From: Microbacterium sp. zg-B96
GTDB taxonomy: Bacteria > Actinomycetota > Actinomycetes > Actinomycetales > Microbacteriaceae
Length of the DNA stretch: 64,000 nucleotides
Direction of reading: 5' to 3'
Assembly (NCBI RefSeq): GCF_030246865.1
Contig: NZ_CP126738.1
Coordinates: 3,345,840 to 3,409,839, forward strand
Shown piece after piece: positions 36,170-45,057 of the stretch (its first letter is position 1; every line of letters begins with the position of its first letter). The translations under genes and the position numbers were made by a program. The notes under the pieces are model-generated. The model did no database searches. It saw nothing but the letters and a program-made list of their open reading frames with translations, and was not told the DNA's origin.

Positions 36170-36862
36170 ATGGCAAACAATCGCACTCACAACCCCGACA
36201 GCGCCGCCGCGCGCCCGATCATCACGGACCACAATGACGACGCCGCGAAGGAGTCGCTGATCGGCACCGAACGGGGCGGCCGCACGGCGAACGTGTCGTG
36301 GGGGTCCATCATCGCCGGGGTGGTGACCTTTCTGGCCGTCACCATCCTGCTCTCGCTCGTCACCGCCGGCATCGGCCTGGGCGGCTCGGGCATCGGGGCG
36401 ACCATCTGGAGCGTCATCGCCCTGGTGATCGCCCTTGCCGCGGCAGGTTTCGTCGCCGGCGCACTGGCCGTGCGCAGCGGGCTGCTGCACGGATTCTTGA
36501 CCTGGGCGACGTCCCTGGTGGTCGCTCTCGCCCTGACTGTGTGGCTCAGCGCCAGCCTGCTCGGCGGCGTCGTCAGCTCCGCCACCCAGGCACTATCAGG
36601 GACCGACGTCACCCAGGTCGTCGAGGACGTGCAGAGCAACGTCGACGAAGAAGAAGCGCAGGAGCAGACCGATGAGGCGCTGCAGGACGCGCAGCAGACG
36701 GCGGAGGATGCCGCTGCGACTGCTCAAGCCGCCTCGTGGTGGGGCTTCGCCGGCCTGCTGCTCGGTGCGGTGATCGCGGCCCTCGGCGGGATGCTCGGCG
36801 TGCGGAGCGTCGTCAAGCGTGACCCCGACACGACTACCGTGCCGGTCACCACAACCCGGTGA
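36170..36862 (+). CDS. Membrane protein with acidic coiled-coil insert
   Basis: Protein of 230 residues. A polar N-terminus of about 40 residues is followed by three membrane helices (about 45-68, 78-102 and 108-132), an acidic Gln/Glu/Ala coiled-coil-like segment (about 150-190, VDEEEAQEQTDEALQDAQQT), and a final helix (about 190-212). No family name is certain, but similar proteins accompany DUF2382/PRC-barrel genes in actinobacteria. It is probably in one unit with the PRC-barrel gene 67 bp downstream and under the TetR operator. Confidence 0.8.
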   Translation: MANNRTHNPDSAAARPIITDHNDDAAKESLIGTERGGRTANVSWGSIIAGVVTFLAVTILLSLVTAGIGLGGSGIGATIWSVIALVIALAAAGFVAGALAVRSGLLHGFLTWATSLVVALALTVWLSASLLGGVVSSATQALSGTDVTQVVEDVQSNVDEEEAQEQTDEALQDAQQTAEDAAATAQAASWWGFAGLLLGAVIAALGGMLGVRSVVKRDPDTTTVPVTTTR

Positions 36863-36929
36863 CACGACCCGGTCGCGGGCCCCGCGCCGGTCTCAACACG
36901 TACGAACAAACGAACGATAGGAAGCAGTC

Positions 36930-37721
36930 ATGATCAGCACAGAAAACATCGGCGGTCTCATGGGAGCAGCGGTGATCGACTCCGACGGGGAGAAGATCGG
37001 CACGCTCGAGCAGATCTACCTCGACACCGATACCGGGGCGCCCACCTGGGCGGCGGTGCGCACCGGTTTCTTCGGCACCTCGGGGTCCTTCGTGCCCCTC
37101 GACGACGCCAACCAGGAGGGCGAGAACCTCCGGGTGAGCTACGCGAAAGAGTTCGTCAAGAACGCACCGCGCATCGACGCGGACGGGGCACTGGAGCACG
37201 CGCAGGAAGACGAGCTGTACGTCTACTACGGCAACGGTTCCCGCAACACCGGCGCCGCTGAAGGCACCGGTACCGTCCGTGACGCCAGTGACGAGGCGGT
37301 GAACACGAGCACCGGGTATGACACGTCCGGTCCGACCACCGACGATGCGATGACCCGGTCCGAGGAGCGCCTCCGCGTGGGCACCGAGAAGGTTCAGACC
37401 GGTCGCGCACGGCTGCGGAAGTACGTCGTCACCGAGGAGAAGACCGTCACTGTCCCCGTGAGCCATGAGGAAGTACGGCTGGAACGCGAACCCATCACCG
37501 ACGCCAACGTCGCGGATGCCATGGACGGGCCAGCCATCAGCGAGGAAGAGCACGAGGTCGTCCTCACTGAGGAGCGGCCCGTCATCGCCAAGGAGACCGT
37601 TCCGGTCGAGCGTGTCCGCCTGGGAACGGAAACCGTGACCGAGGAGGAGACGGTCACCGAGCAGGTTCGCAAGGAACAGATCGACTACGACGACGGCACG
37701 AACCGCGCCGACCGCGCCTGA
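36930..37721 (+). CDS. PRC-barrel plus DUF2382 (YsnF-like) stress protein
   Basis: Protein of 263 residues. The N-terminal PRC barrel spans about 5-80 (MGAAVIDSDGEKIGTLEQIY). A variable linker follows, then a DUF2382 domain (about 140-260) marked by RSEERLRVGTEK, LRKYVVTEEKTVTVPVSHEE and VERVRLGTETVTEEETV. Such proteins are linked to general stress response and desiccation; the molecular role is unknown. AGGAAG precedes ATG 36930. Confidence 0.92.
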   Translation: MISTENIGGLMGAAVIDSDGEKIGTLEQIYLDTDTGAPTWAAVRTGFFGTSGSFVPLDDANQEGENLRVSYAKEFVKNAPRIDADGALEHAQEDELYVYYGNGSRNTGAAEGTGTVRDASDEAVNTSTGYDTSGPTTDDAMTRSEERLRVGTEKVQTGRARLRKYVVTEEKTVTVPVSHEEVRLEREPITDANVADAMDGPAISEEEHEVVLTEERPVIAKETVPVERVRLGTETVTEEETVTEQVRKEQIDYDDGTNRADRA

Positions 37722-37740
37722 CCACTCAGTCAGCCCGAGC

Positions 37741-37779
37741 AACCACGAAAGCCCGCGGATTCCGCGGGCTTTCGTGGTT
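37741..37779. terminator. Bidirectional terminator, perfect 18-bp stem
   Basis: AACCACGAAAGCCCGCGG, three-base loop, and its exact inverse at 37762-37779. It separates the convergent PRC-barrel gene and dnaB (stop at 37791). Confidence 0.85.
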
Positions 37780-37790
37780 ATGCGCTAGTC

Positions 37791-39152
37791 CTAGACCGGC
37801 GCCATGTCGGTGAAGCGCGAGAAGTGACCCTGGAACGCCAGCTCAATGGTCGCGGTGGGACCGTTACGGTGCTTTGCGACGATCAGGTCCGCCTCGCCGG
37901 GTCGGGTGTCCTTGTCGTAGACCGAGTCGCGGTGCAGCAGCATGACCATGTCGGCATCCTGCTCGATCGAGCCGGACTCACGAAGGTCACTCACCTGCGG
38001 CCGCTTGTCGGTGCGCTGCTCGGATCCACGGTTCAACTGTGACAGCGCGATCACGGGTACCTGCAGTTCCTTCGCGAGCAGCTTGAGGGCACGCGAGAAC
38101 TCGCTGACCTCCTGCTGGCGGGATTCGACCTTCTTGCCGCTGGTCATCAGCTGCAGGTAGTCGATGATGACCATCTTCAGGCCCACACGCTGCTTGAGCC
38201 GCCGGCACTTCGCGCGGATCTCGACCAGCGTCATGTTGGGGCTGTCGTCGATGTACAACGGGGCGTCGTTGATGCGGCCGCGGGTCGCGGCGATCGTGGT
38301 CCAGTCGCGGGAGTCCAGCGTGCCCTTGCGCATGTTCTGCAGCGGCACGGCGCCCTCGGCGCTCATCAGGCGCATCGCGATCTCGCTGCGCCCCATCTCG
38401 AGGGAGAAGACGATGGTCGGCATGTTGTTCTTGATCGCCGCCGCCCGGGCGAAGTCCAGCGCGAGCGTGGACTTACCCATGGCGGGGCGGGCGGCCACCA
38501 CGATCATCTGGCCGCCGTGCAGCCCGTTGGTCAGCTCGTCCAGCTGCGCGAACCCCGTGGGGATGCCGGTCATCGAGCCGTCGCGCCCTCGCGCGGCCTC
38601 GATCTCGTCGATCGCCGAGGTGACGGCGATCTCGAGTGGCACGTAGTCCTCGCCGGTCTCGGCGCCGGTCACGGCGTAGATCTCGGCCTGCGCGTTGTTG
38701 ACCAGCTCGACAGCCTCGCCCTGACCGGAGTAGCCCATCTGCACGATGCGGGTGCCGGCTTCGACCAGGCGGCGCAGCAGTGCCCGCTCGGAGACGATGG
38801 ATGCGTAGTAGCCGGCGTTGGCCGCCGTCGGCACGATCGAGGTGAGCGAGTGCAGGTAGTCGGCGCCGCCGGCGCGCTGCAGCTCACCGGTCTTGATCAG
38901 CTCATCGGTGACCGCCACGACGTCGGTGGGCTCGCCGTGCGAGTAGAGGCTGAGGATGGCCTCGAAGATCAGTTCGTGCTTGGGGACGTAGAAGTCGGCA
39001 CCGCGCAGTGTCTCGATGACGTCGGCGACGGCATCCTTGGACAGCAGCATTCCACCCAGCGCACTCTGCTCCGCGAGGGTGTCGTGCGGTGGGGTGCGCT
39101 CGTGTTCACGGCGTCCGCCGAGACGTTCGTCGGAGATATCAGCGATCGACAC
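37791..39152 (-). CDS. dnaB: Replicative DNA helicase
   Basis: Hexameric helicase of 453 residues that unwinds DNA at the replication fork. The N-terminal primase-interacting domain (about 20-125) includes PPHDTLAEQSALGGMLLS; the RecA-like domain has Walker A ARPAMGKST (221-229), Walker B MVIIDYLQLM and the loop SDLRESGSIEQDADMV. No intein is present. Start is GTG 39152 with GGAGG upstream. It follows the rplI operon on the same strand, but a terminator and a 380-bp leader intervene, so it has its own promoter. Confidence 0.97.
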   Translation of the reverse strand: MSIADISDERLGGRREHERTPPHDTLAEQSALGGMLLSKDAVADVIETLRGADFYVPKHELIFEAILSLYSHGEPTDVVAVTDELIKTGELQRAGGADYLHSLTSIVPTAANAGYYASIVSERALLRRLVEAGTRIVQMGYSGQGEAVELVNNAQAEIYAVTGAETGEDYVPLEIAVTSAIDEIEAARGRDGSMTGIPTGFAQLDELTNGLHGGQMIVVAARPAMGKSTLALDFARAAAIKNNMPTIVFSLEMGRSEIAMRLMSAEGAVPLQNMRKGTLDSRDWTTIAATRGRINDAPLYIDDSPNMTLVEIRAKCRRLKQRVGLKMVIIDYLQLMTSGKKVESRQQEVSEFSRALKLLAKELQVPVIALSQLNRGSEQRTDKRPQVSDLRESGSIEQDADMVMLLHRDSVYDKDTRPGEADLIVAKHRNGPTATIELAFQGHFSRFTDMAPV

Positions 39153-39239
39153 GCGCGCGTACCTCCGTCGGGTTTGGGGGGAATGTCGGGGTGGGACGAA
39201 CTCACGCTATGCATGGCCACCGACACACGCAACTGAGCC

Positions 39240-39435
39240 TGTGGATAACTCTGTGGAAAGCCTGCGCGAAACGCCGCCTAGCCTGTGTACAACACCTGTG
39301 GAAAACGCCCGGGATGACGTGGAGGGTGAACACTGATCCTCCGTTTGACCTGGCCTTTTTCTTCCCACAGCCTGTGGATGAGTTTGTGGTTGAAGTGCAT
39401 GTTGAAGGTTGGGGACGGTTGCGGGGTTATACACA
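39240..39435. promoter_or_regulatory. DnaA-box-like cluster upstream of dnaB
   Basis: The gap 39153-39533 holds one perfect DnaA box (TGTGGATAA at 39240-39248, inverse of TTATCCACA) and at least three one-mismatch copies: TGTGGAAAA at 39297-39305, TGTGGATGA at 39373-39381 and TTATACACA at 39427-39435. Two weaker sites occur at 39252 and 39361. The rest of the gap shows no gene. This suggests DnaA-dependent control of dnaB or a DnaA-titration site. Confidence 0.6.
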
Positions 39436-39484
39436 GCCTCGGTGTGGAATCAGCGACGCAAAAACCCCGCCAGGGGCGCAAAAA

Positions 39485-39520
39485 ACGGATGCCGTGAACC
39501 CGAAGGTCCACGGCATCCGT
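39485..39520 (-). terminator. Rho-independent terminator of the rpsF-ssb-rpsR-rplI operon
   Basis: On the minus strand ACGGATGCCGTG, a 12-base loop and CACGGCATCCGT form a perfect 12-bp stem followed by TTTTTGCG. It begins 13 bp after the rplI stop. Confidence 0.88.
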
Positions 39521-39533
39521 CTGTTGCTACCGC

Positions 39534-39986
39534 TTACTTGGCGGCAACCACCTGCAGCGTGATCACGGCGGTGAGGTCGTCACGGAGGCGGATCGTCGCC
39601 TCGTGCTCGCCCACGGCCTTGATCGGGGAGGTGATGTGGATCTTGCGCTTGTCCAGCTCGCCGAGCCCGGCGGCCTTGACCGCGTCAGCGACGTCACCGG
39701 TCTTGACCGAACCGAACAGGCGACCCTCGGCGCCGGCCTTGACGGCCAGACGCACCTTGGTCGACTCCAGCGAGTTCTTCAGGGTCACGGCCTCTTCGTG
39801 GTCGTGGATCGCGCGCGACTCGCGAGCGGCGCGGATGGACGCCACCTGCTTCTCGCCACCGCGGCTCCATGCCACTGCGAAGCCCTGGGGGATGAGGTAG
39901 TTGCGGGCGTACCCGTTCTTGACCTCGATCACGTCACCGGCGCTACCGAGCCCGGCGACCTCATTCGTGAGAATCAGCTTTGCCAT
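39534..39986 (-). CDS. rplI: 50S ribosomal protein L9
   Basis: Ribosomal protein bL9, 150 residues. The N-terminal domain has the family signature [19 protein letters not shown] (19 residues), then the long connecting helix and the C-terminal RNA-binding domain ending [17 protein letters not shown] precedes ATG 39986. It is the last gene of the S6-SSB-S18-L9 operon, the standard bacterial order. Confidence 0.98.
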   Translation of the reverse strand: MAKLILTNEVAGLGSAGDVIEVKNGYARNYLIPQGFAVAWSRGGEKQVASIRAARESRAIHDHEEAVTLKNSLESTKVRLAVKAGAEGRLFGSVKTGDVADAVKAAGLGELDKRKIHITSPIKAVGEHEATIRLRDDLTAVITLQVVAAK

Positions 39987-39997
39987 ATCGGGACCCC

Positions 39998-40252
39998 TTA
40001 CCGGCCAGCGCCGGCGTAGGGCAGGAGCGCCATCTCGCGTGCGTTCTTGATCGCCTTGGCGATCAGACGCTGCTCCTGCACCGAAACCCCGGTGATACGA
40101 CGGGCGCGGATCTTCCCACGCTCCGAGATGAACTTGCGAAGAGTGGCGACGTCCTTGTAGTCAATGACGCCGACACGGATCGCCTTCGCGGGGGCCGCGT
40201 TCTTCGCGCCCTTCCGCGGCTTGCGGCGGTCGCCGCTCGACTTTCCAGCCAT
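39998..40252 (-). CDS. rpsR: 30S ribosomal protein S18
   Basis: Ribosomal protein bS18, 84 residues, which binds S6 on the platform of the small subunit. The core [19 protein letters not shown], then [20 protein letters not shown] is typical. No zinc-binding CXXC is present near the N-terminus, so this is the zinc-independent form. It lies between ssb and rplI. Confidence 0.98.
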   Translation of the reverse strand: MAGKSSGDRRKPRKGAKNAAPAKAIRVGVIDYKDVATLRKFISERGKIRARRITGVSVQEQRLIAKAIKNAREMALLPYAGAGR

Positions 40253-40285
40253 GGTGTTTCCTTACGAGAGTTGGTGATCCGAGGA

Positions 40286-40807
40286 TCAGAAGGGTGTGTC
40301 GTCGCCGTAAGCGCCGGGAGCGCTCCACGCGTCGGGAGTTGCCGAACCGGGCGTTGCCCAAGGCTCGTCGGCGACCTGCTGCTGCGGGCGGGACTGCTGT
40401 CCGCCCCCGCCGCCGCCGGATGCGCCGCCGCCTCCGCTGTTGCTGCTGGTACGCGTGACCTGAGCGGTCGCGTAACGCAGCGACGGGCCGATTTCATCGA
40501 CCTCGAGTTCGATCGAGACGCGGTTCTGCCCCTCGCGGTCCTGGTAGGAACGCTGCTTGAGGCGACCACTGGCGATGACCCGCATGCCCTTGGTGAGCGA
40601 ACCGGCCACGTGCTCGGCAAAGTCGCGCCAGACGCTCGCGCGGAGGAACAGCGCTTCGCCGTCCTTCCACTCGTTCGCCTGACGATCGAAGGTGCGCGGC
40701 GTCGACGCGATCGTGAAGTTCGCGACGGGCAGTCCGCCCTGCGTGTAACGCAGTTCGGGGTCTGCCGTGAGGTTTCCCACAACGGTGATGAGAGTCTCGC
40801 CAGCCAT
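40286..40807 (-). CDS. ssb: Single-stranded DNA-binding protein
   Basis: SSB of 173 residues: OB-fold (1-110) with [17 protein letters not shown] and [20 protein letters not shown], then a Gly/Ser/Gln-rich disordered linker (about 120-150, including [11 protein letters not shown]) and the conserved acidic tip DDTPF that binds partner repair and replication proteins. It lies five bases after rpsF and is co-transcribed with it. Confidence 0.98.
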   Translation of the reverse strand: MAGETLITVVGNLTADPELRYTQGGLPVANFTIASTPRTFDRQANEWKDGEALFLRASVWRDFAEHVAGSLTKGMRVIASGRLKQRSYQDREGQNRVSIELEVDEIGPSLRYATAQVTRTSSNSGGGGASGGGGGGQQSRPQQQVADEPWATPGSATPDAWSAPGAYGDDTPF

Positions 40808-40812
40808 GGTGA

Positions 40813-41196
40813 TTACGCCTTCGGGGCCTTCGCGGGCGCGGCAGCCTTGCGGGCGGCCTTCGCGTCGGAACGCTCCTTCTCGGCAGCGACCAGAGCCATG
40901 CCTTCTTCGGCGCGCAGAACCTTGGTACGCATGATCTGCTCGCTCAGCTTCAGCTGGCGGTCAAGCTCCTGCGTGGCCTCGCTCGTGGCCGTGAAGTTGA
41001 CGACGGCGTAGACGCCCTCGGTCTTCTTCTCGATCTCGTATGCGAGACGACGGCGACCCCAAATGTCGACGTTGTCGATCGTGCCCCCATCATTGGTGAT
41101 GACCTTGAGGAACTTCTCAAGGTTAGGGGCGACGAGACGCTCGTCGATTTCTGGGGTGAGGATCACCATGAGTTCGTACTGGTGTGTGTGCGTCAC
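40813..41196 (-). CDS. rpsF: 30S ribosomal protein S6
   Basis: Ribosomal protein bS6, 127 residues: [18 protein letters not shown] at the start, [19 protein letters not shown] in the middle, and an Ala/Lys tail of 25 residues. Start is GTG 41196 with the strong site AAGGAGGTGGGTCA upstream. It is the first gene of the operon; in many bacteria the leader binds S6:S18 for feedback, but I cannot confirm that RNA motif here. Confidence 0.97.
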   Translation of the reverse strand: MTHTHQYELMVILTPEIDERLVAPNLEKFLKVITNDGGTIDNVDIWGRRRLAYEIEKKTEGVYAVVNFTATSEATQELDRQLKLSEQIMRTKVLRAEEGMALVAAEKERSDAKAARKAAAPAKAPKA

Positions 41197-41310
41197 TGAC
41201 CCACCTCCTTCGGACTAGAACGGCTTCCGAGCATTTCTCGAAAGCAGGAGGGTATGTGCACGTGTCCGGCCGTACGCGCGCAGGGGCGCTGGACAGACAA
41301 CCTGGACAGT

Positions 41311-41493
41311 CTAGCGGATGCCGCTGAGCGACGGCACCGCAGGATTCCGGGCCGGCGGCGCGCGGCATCCTGTCCCGTCCTGCGCCGCAACTTCGGAGAA
41401 CGACAGTACGTCGGATGCCATCACGCGCAGGGGTCCGAAGAACTGCAGATCCCCGACGAACTGGCGGGTGGATGCCGGGACGCTCGGGAGCAC
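41311..41493 (-). CDS. Possible 60-residue small protein or gene remnant
   Basis: In the 415-bp gap upstream of rpsF, the minus-strand frame 41493-41311 has coding-like codon use (GCATCC pairs, high third-position G+C) and reads PASTRQFVGDLQFFGPLRVM followed by ASDVLSFSEVAAQDG. No ribosome-binding site is visible at GTG 41493. The frame begins inside the 20-bp repeat, so this may be the end of a truncated gene. No family is recognised. Confidence 0.3.
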   Translation of the reverse strand: MLPSVPASTRQFVGDLQFFGPLRVMASDVLSFSEVAAQDGTGCRAPPARNPAVPSLSGIR

Positions 41494-41550
41494 GAATACT
41501 CACTCGGCAGCGTGAATACTCACTCGGCGGCGTGAATACTCACTCGGCAG
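41491..41550. repeat. Three tandem 20-bp repeats (candidate operator array)
   Basis: Three units of exactly 20 bp; the second and third contain the palindrome GTGAATACTCAC (GTGA-ATAC-TCAC) and the first a two-base variant. The array ends 61 bp upstream of the first gene of the four-paralogue cluster. A 20-bp period places sites on one face of the helix, as for cooperative repressor binding. Confidence 0.75.
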
Positions 41551-41611
41551 CGGCGGCGGGGACGGGACGGGGCGGGGCGGCGGATAGCGTGGTCGCGAAC
41601 AGGGAGACCCG

Positions 41612-42706
41612 ATGACACCGCCCGCGACATCCGTGCCGCTCGACGTCCGACCGCTCACCGAGCGGGTCGACCCCGGGGTCGCCCGTGCCCGCGCGCGGCA
41701 ACTTATCAGCGAGGGACGCGCCCCCGAGATCGCCGTCGGCCGCGGGGTGCAGGCGTTCCTGATGATCATGGGCTTCGTGCTCTTCTGTACCGGGCTGTAC
41801 GTAGCCTCATCCTTCGTCGCGGTGCTCGGCGTGCTTTGGATGGTCGGCGTCTCGCTCACCACTGCGCTCGTTTCGATGCAGGCGGTGAACTACTACCGGT
41901 TCGAGCGCTTCGCCGCGGCCAACGGCATGGTCTGGGACGCCGCCGTGCACGACCCGAGGATGCCGGGCATGATCTTCGCCGCCGGCAGCGTTGGCGTGTC
42001 CCACAACGTCATGCGGATCGAGCACCCGCGGCGAATCGAAGTCGCCAGTTATCGGCGCCTCACCAACACCGCGGGCCTGCGGGACGTGAAGGCCTGGGGG
42101 TATGTCGCGGTGAAGCTGGGCTCGCCGCTGCCGCACATCGTGCTGGATGCCGTCGGCAACGAGAGCCTGATGAGCTCGAGCCTCCCCGCCACCTTCGACG
42201 CGCAGCAGCGCGTGAGTCTCGAGGGCGACTTCGACCGCTACTTCACGCTGTATTGCCCCACCGGCTACGCGCAGGACGCCCTGTACCTGTTCCCGCCCGA
42301 CATCATGGCCCGGTTCATCGACAACGCCGCGGCCCTGGACGTCGAGATCATCGACGACTGGCTGTTCCTCTACTCAAGGCGGGAACTCTCCACCCTCGAC
42401 CCTGCGACCTGGCAGTGGTTGTTCTCTGTCATCGACGCGCTGCTGGGCAAGCTCGCGCAGTGGGAGCGCTGGCGAGACGACCGCCTGGGCGTGCCGGCTG
42501 CCAGAACGCCGCGAGCGATCGACGCCCGCGAGGCGCCCCGGGTCATCCCCGTCCTCGCGCCGCCGCCACTCGGCGTCGCCGCGACGGGACGACGGCTGCG
42601 GCGACACGTGCCCTGGACTGCGATCTGCGCGATGGCCACCGTCGGCGCGATCGGTATTGTGTGGCAGACCGGCCTTTTCGACAACCTCGGGGAGCTCTTC
42701 CGATGA
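41612..42706 (+). CDS. Tandem-paralogue membrane protein, copy 1
   Basis: Protein of 364 residues of a family I cannot name. Order: a polar N-terminus (about 1-48), two membrane helices (about 49-88), a soluble domain of about 230 residues, a Pro/Ala linker and a C-terminal membrane helix (about 333-355). Shared blocks are FERFAAANGMVWD, MPGMIF, WGYVAVKL, LPHIVLDA, VSLEGDFDRYFTLYCPTGY, ARFIDNAAALDVEIIDDWLF and LAQWERWRDDR. It is the most diverged of four adjacent paralogues and overlaps copy 2 by ATGA. No catalytic motif is evident. Confidence 0.85.
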   Translation: MTPPATSVPLDVRPLTERVDPGVARARARQLISEGRAPEIAVGRGVQAFLMIMGFVLFCTGLYVASSFVAVLGVLWMVGVSLTTALVSMQAVNYYRFERFAAANGMVWDAAVHDPRMPGMIFAAGSVGVSHNVMRIEHPRRIEVASYRRLTNTAGLRDVKAWGYVAVKLGSPLPHIVLDAVGNESLMSSSLPATFDAQQRVSLEGDFDRYFTLYCPTGYAQDALYLFPPDIMARFIDNAAALDVEIIDDWLFLYSRRELSTLDPATWQWLFSVIDALLGKLAQWERWRDDRLGVPAARTPRAIDAREAPRVIPVLAPPPLGVAATGRRLRRHVPWTAICAMATVGAIGIVWQTGLFDNLGELFR

Positions 42707-43908
42707 CCACGCCTGCGGCATCCGTGCAATTCGATCCGCGCGCGCTCAGCGAGCCGGTCGACCGGGCGACCATCATCGCCCACAAGAAGCACCTCATCGC
42801 CGCGGGCCGCGCGCCGCGCGCTGGCGAGATATCGGTGGCGACGGTGGTGACCATCGTCGTCGTGCTGTTGATCGCCGGCAGCTTCGCCTCCATGGGCGGG
42901 ATCTTCTTCAGCTTCATCGCGGCCGGCGGTGGGCTCTTCGGCCTGTTCTCGCTCGTGCCGATTCTCATCCTGGGCGGGGTGATCGCCATCGTCGTGGTGA
43001 TCGCCGTGCGGTCGTCGCACACCGCCGCCGAGCGCTGGTACCGCCTCGACCGGTTCGCGGCGGCCAACGGCCTCACCTGGTACCCCGAAGTGAAGGCGCC
43101 CGGGTTGCCGGGCATGATCTTCGGGCAGGGGGACGGGCGGACCGCAACCGACATCCTCCGTGGCGAGCAGCCGCGGTTCGTGGAGTTCGCAAACTACCGG
43201 TACACGACAAGCTCGGGCAAGAACACGCAGACCCACCGGTGGGGCTACATCGCGATCAAGCTGAACGCCCCACTGCCGCACATCGTGCTGGATGCCGTCG
43301 GTAACAACGGCATGCTGGGATCGAACCTCCCGACGTCGTTCGACAAGGGACAGCGGCTCAGCCTGGAGGGCGACTTCGACCGCTACTTCACGCTGTACTG
43401 CCCCGCGGGATACGAGCGCGACGCGCTGTACCTGTTCACCCCCGACATCATGACCCGCTTCATCGACAACGCCGCGGCGCTGGATGTGGAGATCGTGGAC
43501 GACTGGCTCTTCCTCTACGCCAGGCGCGACTTCTCGACCTTCGACCCCCGGATGTGGGCGTGGCTGTTCTCCGTCGTGGCGACCCTGCTCGACAAGCTCG
43601 AGCAGTGGGAGCGGTGGCGCGACGAGCGGCTCGTGGCACCGATGCCCGCACCCGCACTCGATCACGGGCACGCCCAAGCCCAAGGGCACGCCCAGTACGC
43701 GCAGGCGCATGCGGCGGCCGGTGGCGCTCAGGCGCTGCCGTTCACCGCGCCGCCCGGCGTGCTGCAGCCGCCGCCCGGCGTCTCCCCGACCGGACGACGC
43801 TTGCAGCGCCGCGTGCCGTGGGCGACGATCATCATCCTCTCGGTGATCGGCGTCGTCTGGCTCGGCCTGCAGATCGCCATGTCCGGCATCTTCGGCGTCT
43901 TCGGATGA
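42703..43908 (+). CDS. Tandem-paralogue membrane protein, copy 2
   Basis: Longest copy, 401 residues. Its N-terminal membrane region is expanded to perhaps three helices (about 42-105). The soluble domain keeps RLDRFAAANGLTWYPE, LPGMIFGQG, WGYIAIKL, LPHIVLDAVGNNGM, LSLEGDFDRYFTLYC and IDNAAALDVEIVDDWLFLY. The linker before the last helix is His/Gln/Ala-rich (HGHAQAQGHAQYAQAH). The ATG at 42703 overlaps the stop of copy 1 and the stop overlaps copy 3, so the first three genes are translationally coupled. Confidence 0.85.
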   Translation: MTTPAASVQFDPRALSEPVDRATIIAHKKHLIAAGRAPRAGEISVATVVTIVVVLLIAGSFASMGGIFFSFIAAGGGLFGLFSLVPILILGGVIAIVVVIAVRSSHTAAERWYRLDRFAAANGLTWYPEVKAPGLPGMIFGQGDGRTATDILRGEQPRFVEFANYRYTTSSGKNTQTHRWGYIAIKLNAPLPHIVLDAVGNNGMLGSNLPTSFDKGQRLSLEGDFDRYFTLYCPAGYERDALYLFTPDIMTRFIDNAAALDVEIVDDWLFLYARRDFSTFDPRMWAWLFSVVATLLDKLEQWERWRDERLVAPMPAPALDHGHAQAQGHAQYAQAHAAAGGAQALPFTAPPGVLQPPPGVSPTGRRLQRRVPWATIIILSVIGVVWLGLQIAMSGIFGVFG

Positions 43909-45005
43909 CGGGTCCGGCTGTGGCACCCGTGCCGTTCGATGCCCGACCGCTCACCGAACGCGTGGACCGCGCGGCTGTCCGCGCGTTCGCCAAAGAGCTG
44001 CACAAGTCGGGGCGCGCCCGCAACGGGGAGGGGGCCAGCCTGATCCTCCTCGCGGTAGCCGTCGCGTTCTTCGCCGGCATGCTGCTCCTCGACGTGACGA
44101 CAGGGTTACCCCTCAACGCCGGCCTCTTCTTCCTGTGGTTGCTGACGATCGCCCTCGGCATCGCCGCGGTCGGGATGTTCATCTTCGAGCGACGCGCGGC
44201 GGCGCGGCGCTACCGCCTGGACCGCTTCGCGCGGGCGAACGGGATGAGTTACGTGCCGGAGGCGGCGAACACGCGGTTGCCGGGGATGATCTTCGGCATC
44301 GGATCCAACCGCCGCGGCCTTGACGTGGTGCGCAGTGAGGAGCCTCGGGCGGTCGAGTTCGGGAACTACGTGTACACCACGGGCGGCGGCAAGAGTCGCA
44401 AGAGCTACCGGTGGGGCTACGTTGCCGTCAAGCTCGATGTGCCGCTGCCGCACATCGTGCTGGATGCCACCGGAAACAACGGCCTGTTCGGATCCAACCT
44501 GCCCACGACCTTCCAGAAGGATCAGCGCCTCAGCCTGGAGGGCGACTTCGACCGGTTCTTCTCGCTGTACTGCCCGGCCGGATACGAGCAGGACGCCCTG
44601 TACTTGTTCACCCCCGACGTCATGGCGCGCTTCATCGACAACGCGGCCGAACTCGATGTCGAGATCGTCGACGATTGGCTCTTCTTCTTCACCAAGCGGG
44701 ACGCGTCCTCCACCGACCCGGCGACCTGGGCGTGGCTGTTCGGCGCAGTCGGGGCGGTGCTGGACAAGCTCGCGCAGTGGGAGCGGTGGCGCGACGACCG
44801 GCTGAGCACTACGGCTACCGGGCACGCCGCGGCGGGCAGCATGGCCGCGACCTGGCTGCCGTTCGCCGCTCCGGCGGAGCTGCTGCGGCCGCCGCCCGGA
44901 GTCGCCGCACCGGGTCGGCGCCTGGCGACGAGCTTCCCGTGGCTGGCGACCATCGGCTGCGTCGCGCTCGCCCTGGTGTGGCTTGCCCAGCTGTGGCTCG
45001 ACTGA
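43905..45005 (+). CDS. Tandem-paralogue membrane protein, copy 3
   Basis: Copy of 366 residues, very close to copy 4: both begin with VAPVPFDARPLTERVDRAAV. Two N-terminal membrane helices (about 45-90), then RRYRLDRFARANGMSYVPEA, LPGMIFGIG, YRWGYVAVKLDVPLPHIVL, LSLEGDFDRFFSLYCPAGYE and DNAAELDVEIVDDWLFFFTK. A C-terminal helix follows (about 340-362). Start ATG 43905 overlaps the stop of copy 2. Function unknown. Confidence 0.85.
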   Translation: MTGPAVAPVPFDARPLTERVDRAAVRAFAKELHKSGRARNGEGASLILLAVAVAFFAGMLLLDVTTGLPLNAGLFFLWLLTIALGIAAVGMFIFERRAAARRYRLDRFARANGMSYVPEAANTRLPGMIFGIGSNRRGLDVVRSEEPRAVEFGNYVYTTGGGKSRKSYRWGYVAVKLDVPLPHIVLDATGNNGLFGSNLPTTFQKDQRLSLEGDFDRFFSLYCPAGYEQDALYLFTPDVMARFIDNAAELDVEIVDDWLFFFTKRDASSTDPATWAWLFGAVGAVLDKLAQWERWRDDRLSTTATGHAAAGSMAATWLPFAAPAELLRPPPGVAAPGRRLATSFPWLATIGCVALALVWLAQLWLD

Positions 45006-45057
45006 CGCCGTCGTCGTCGCGCTTCGCTAACCTGGGCACCATGCTGGAATCCGCTCG

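Noticed and set aside
37791..39152. Intein in DnaB
   Set aside because: The helicase has normal length and uninterrupted Walker A and loop motifs.
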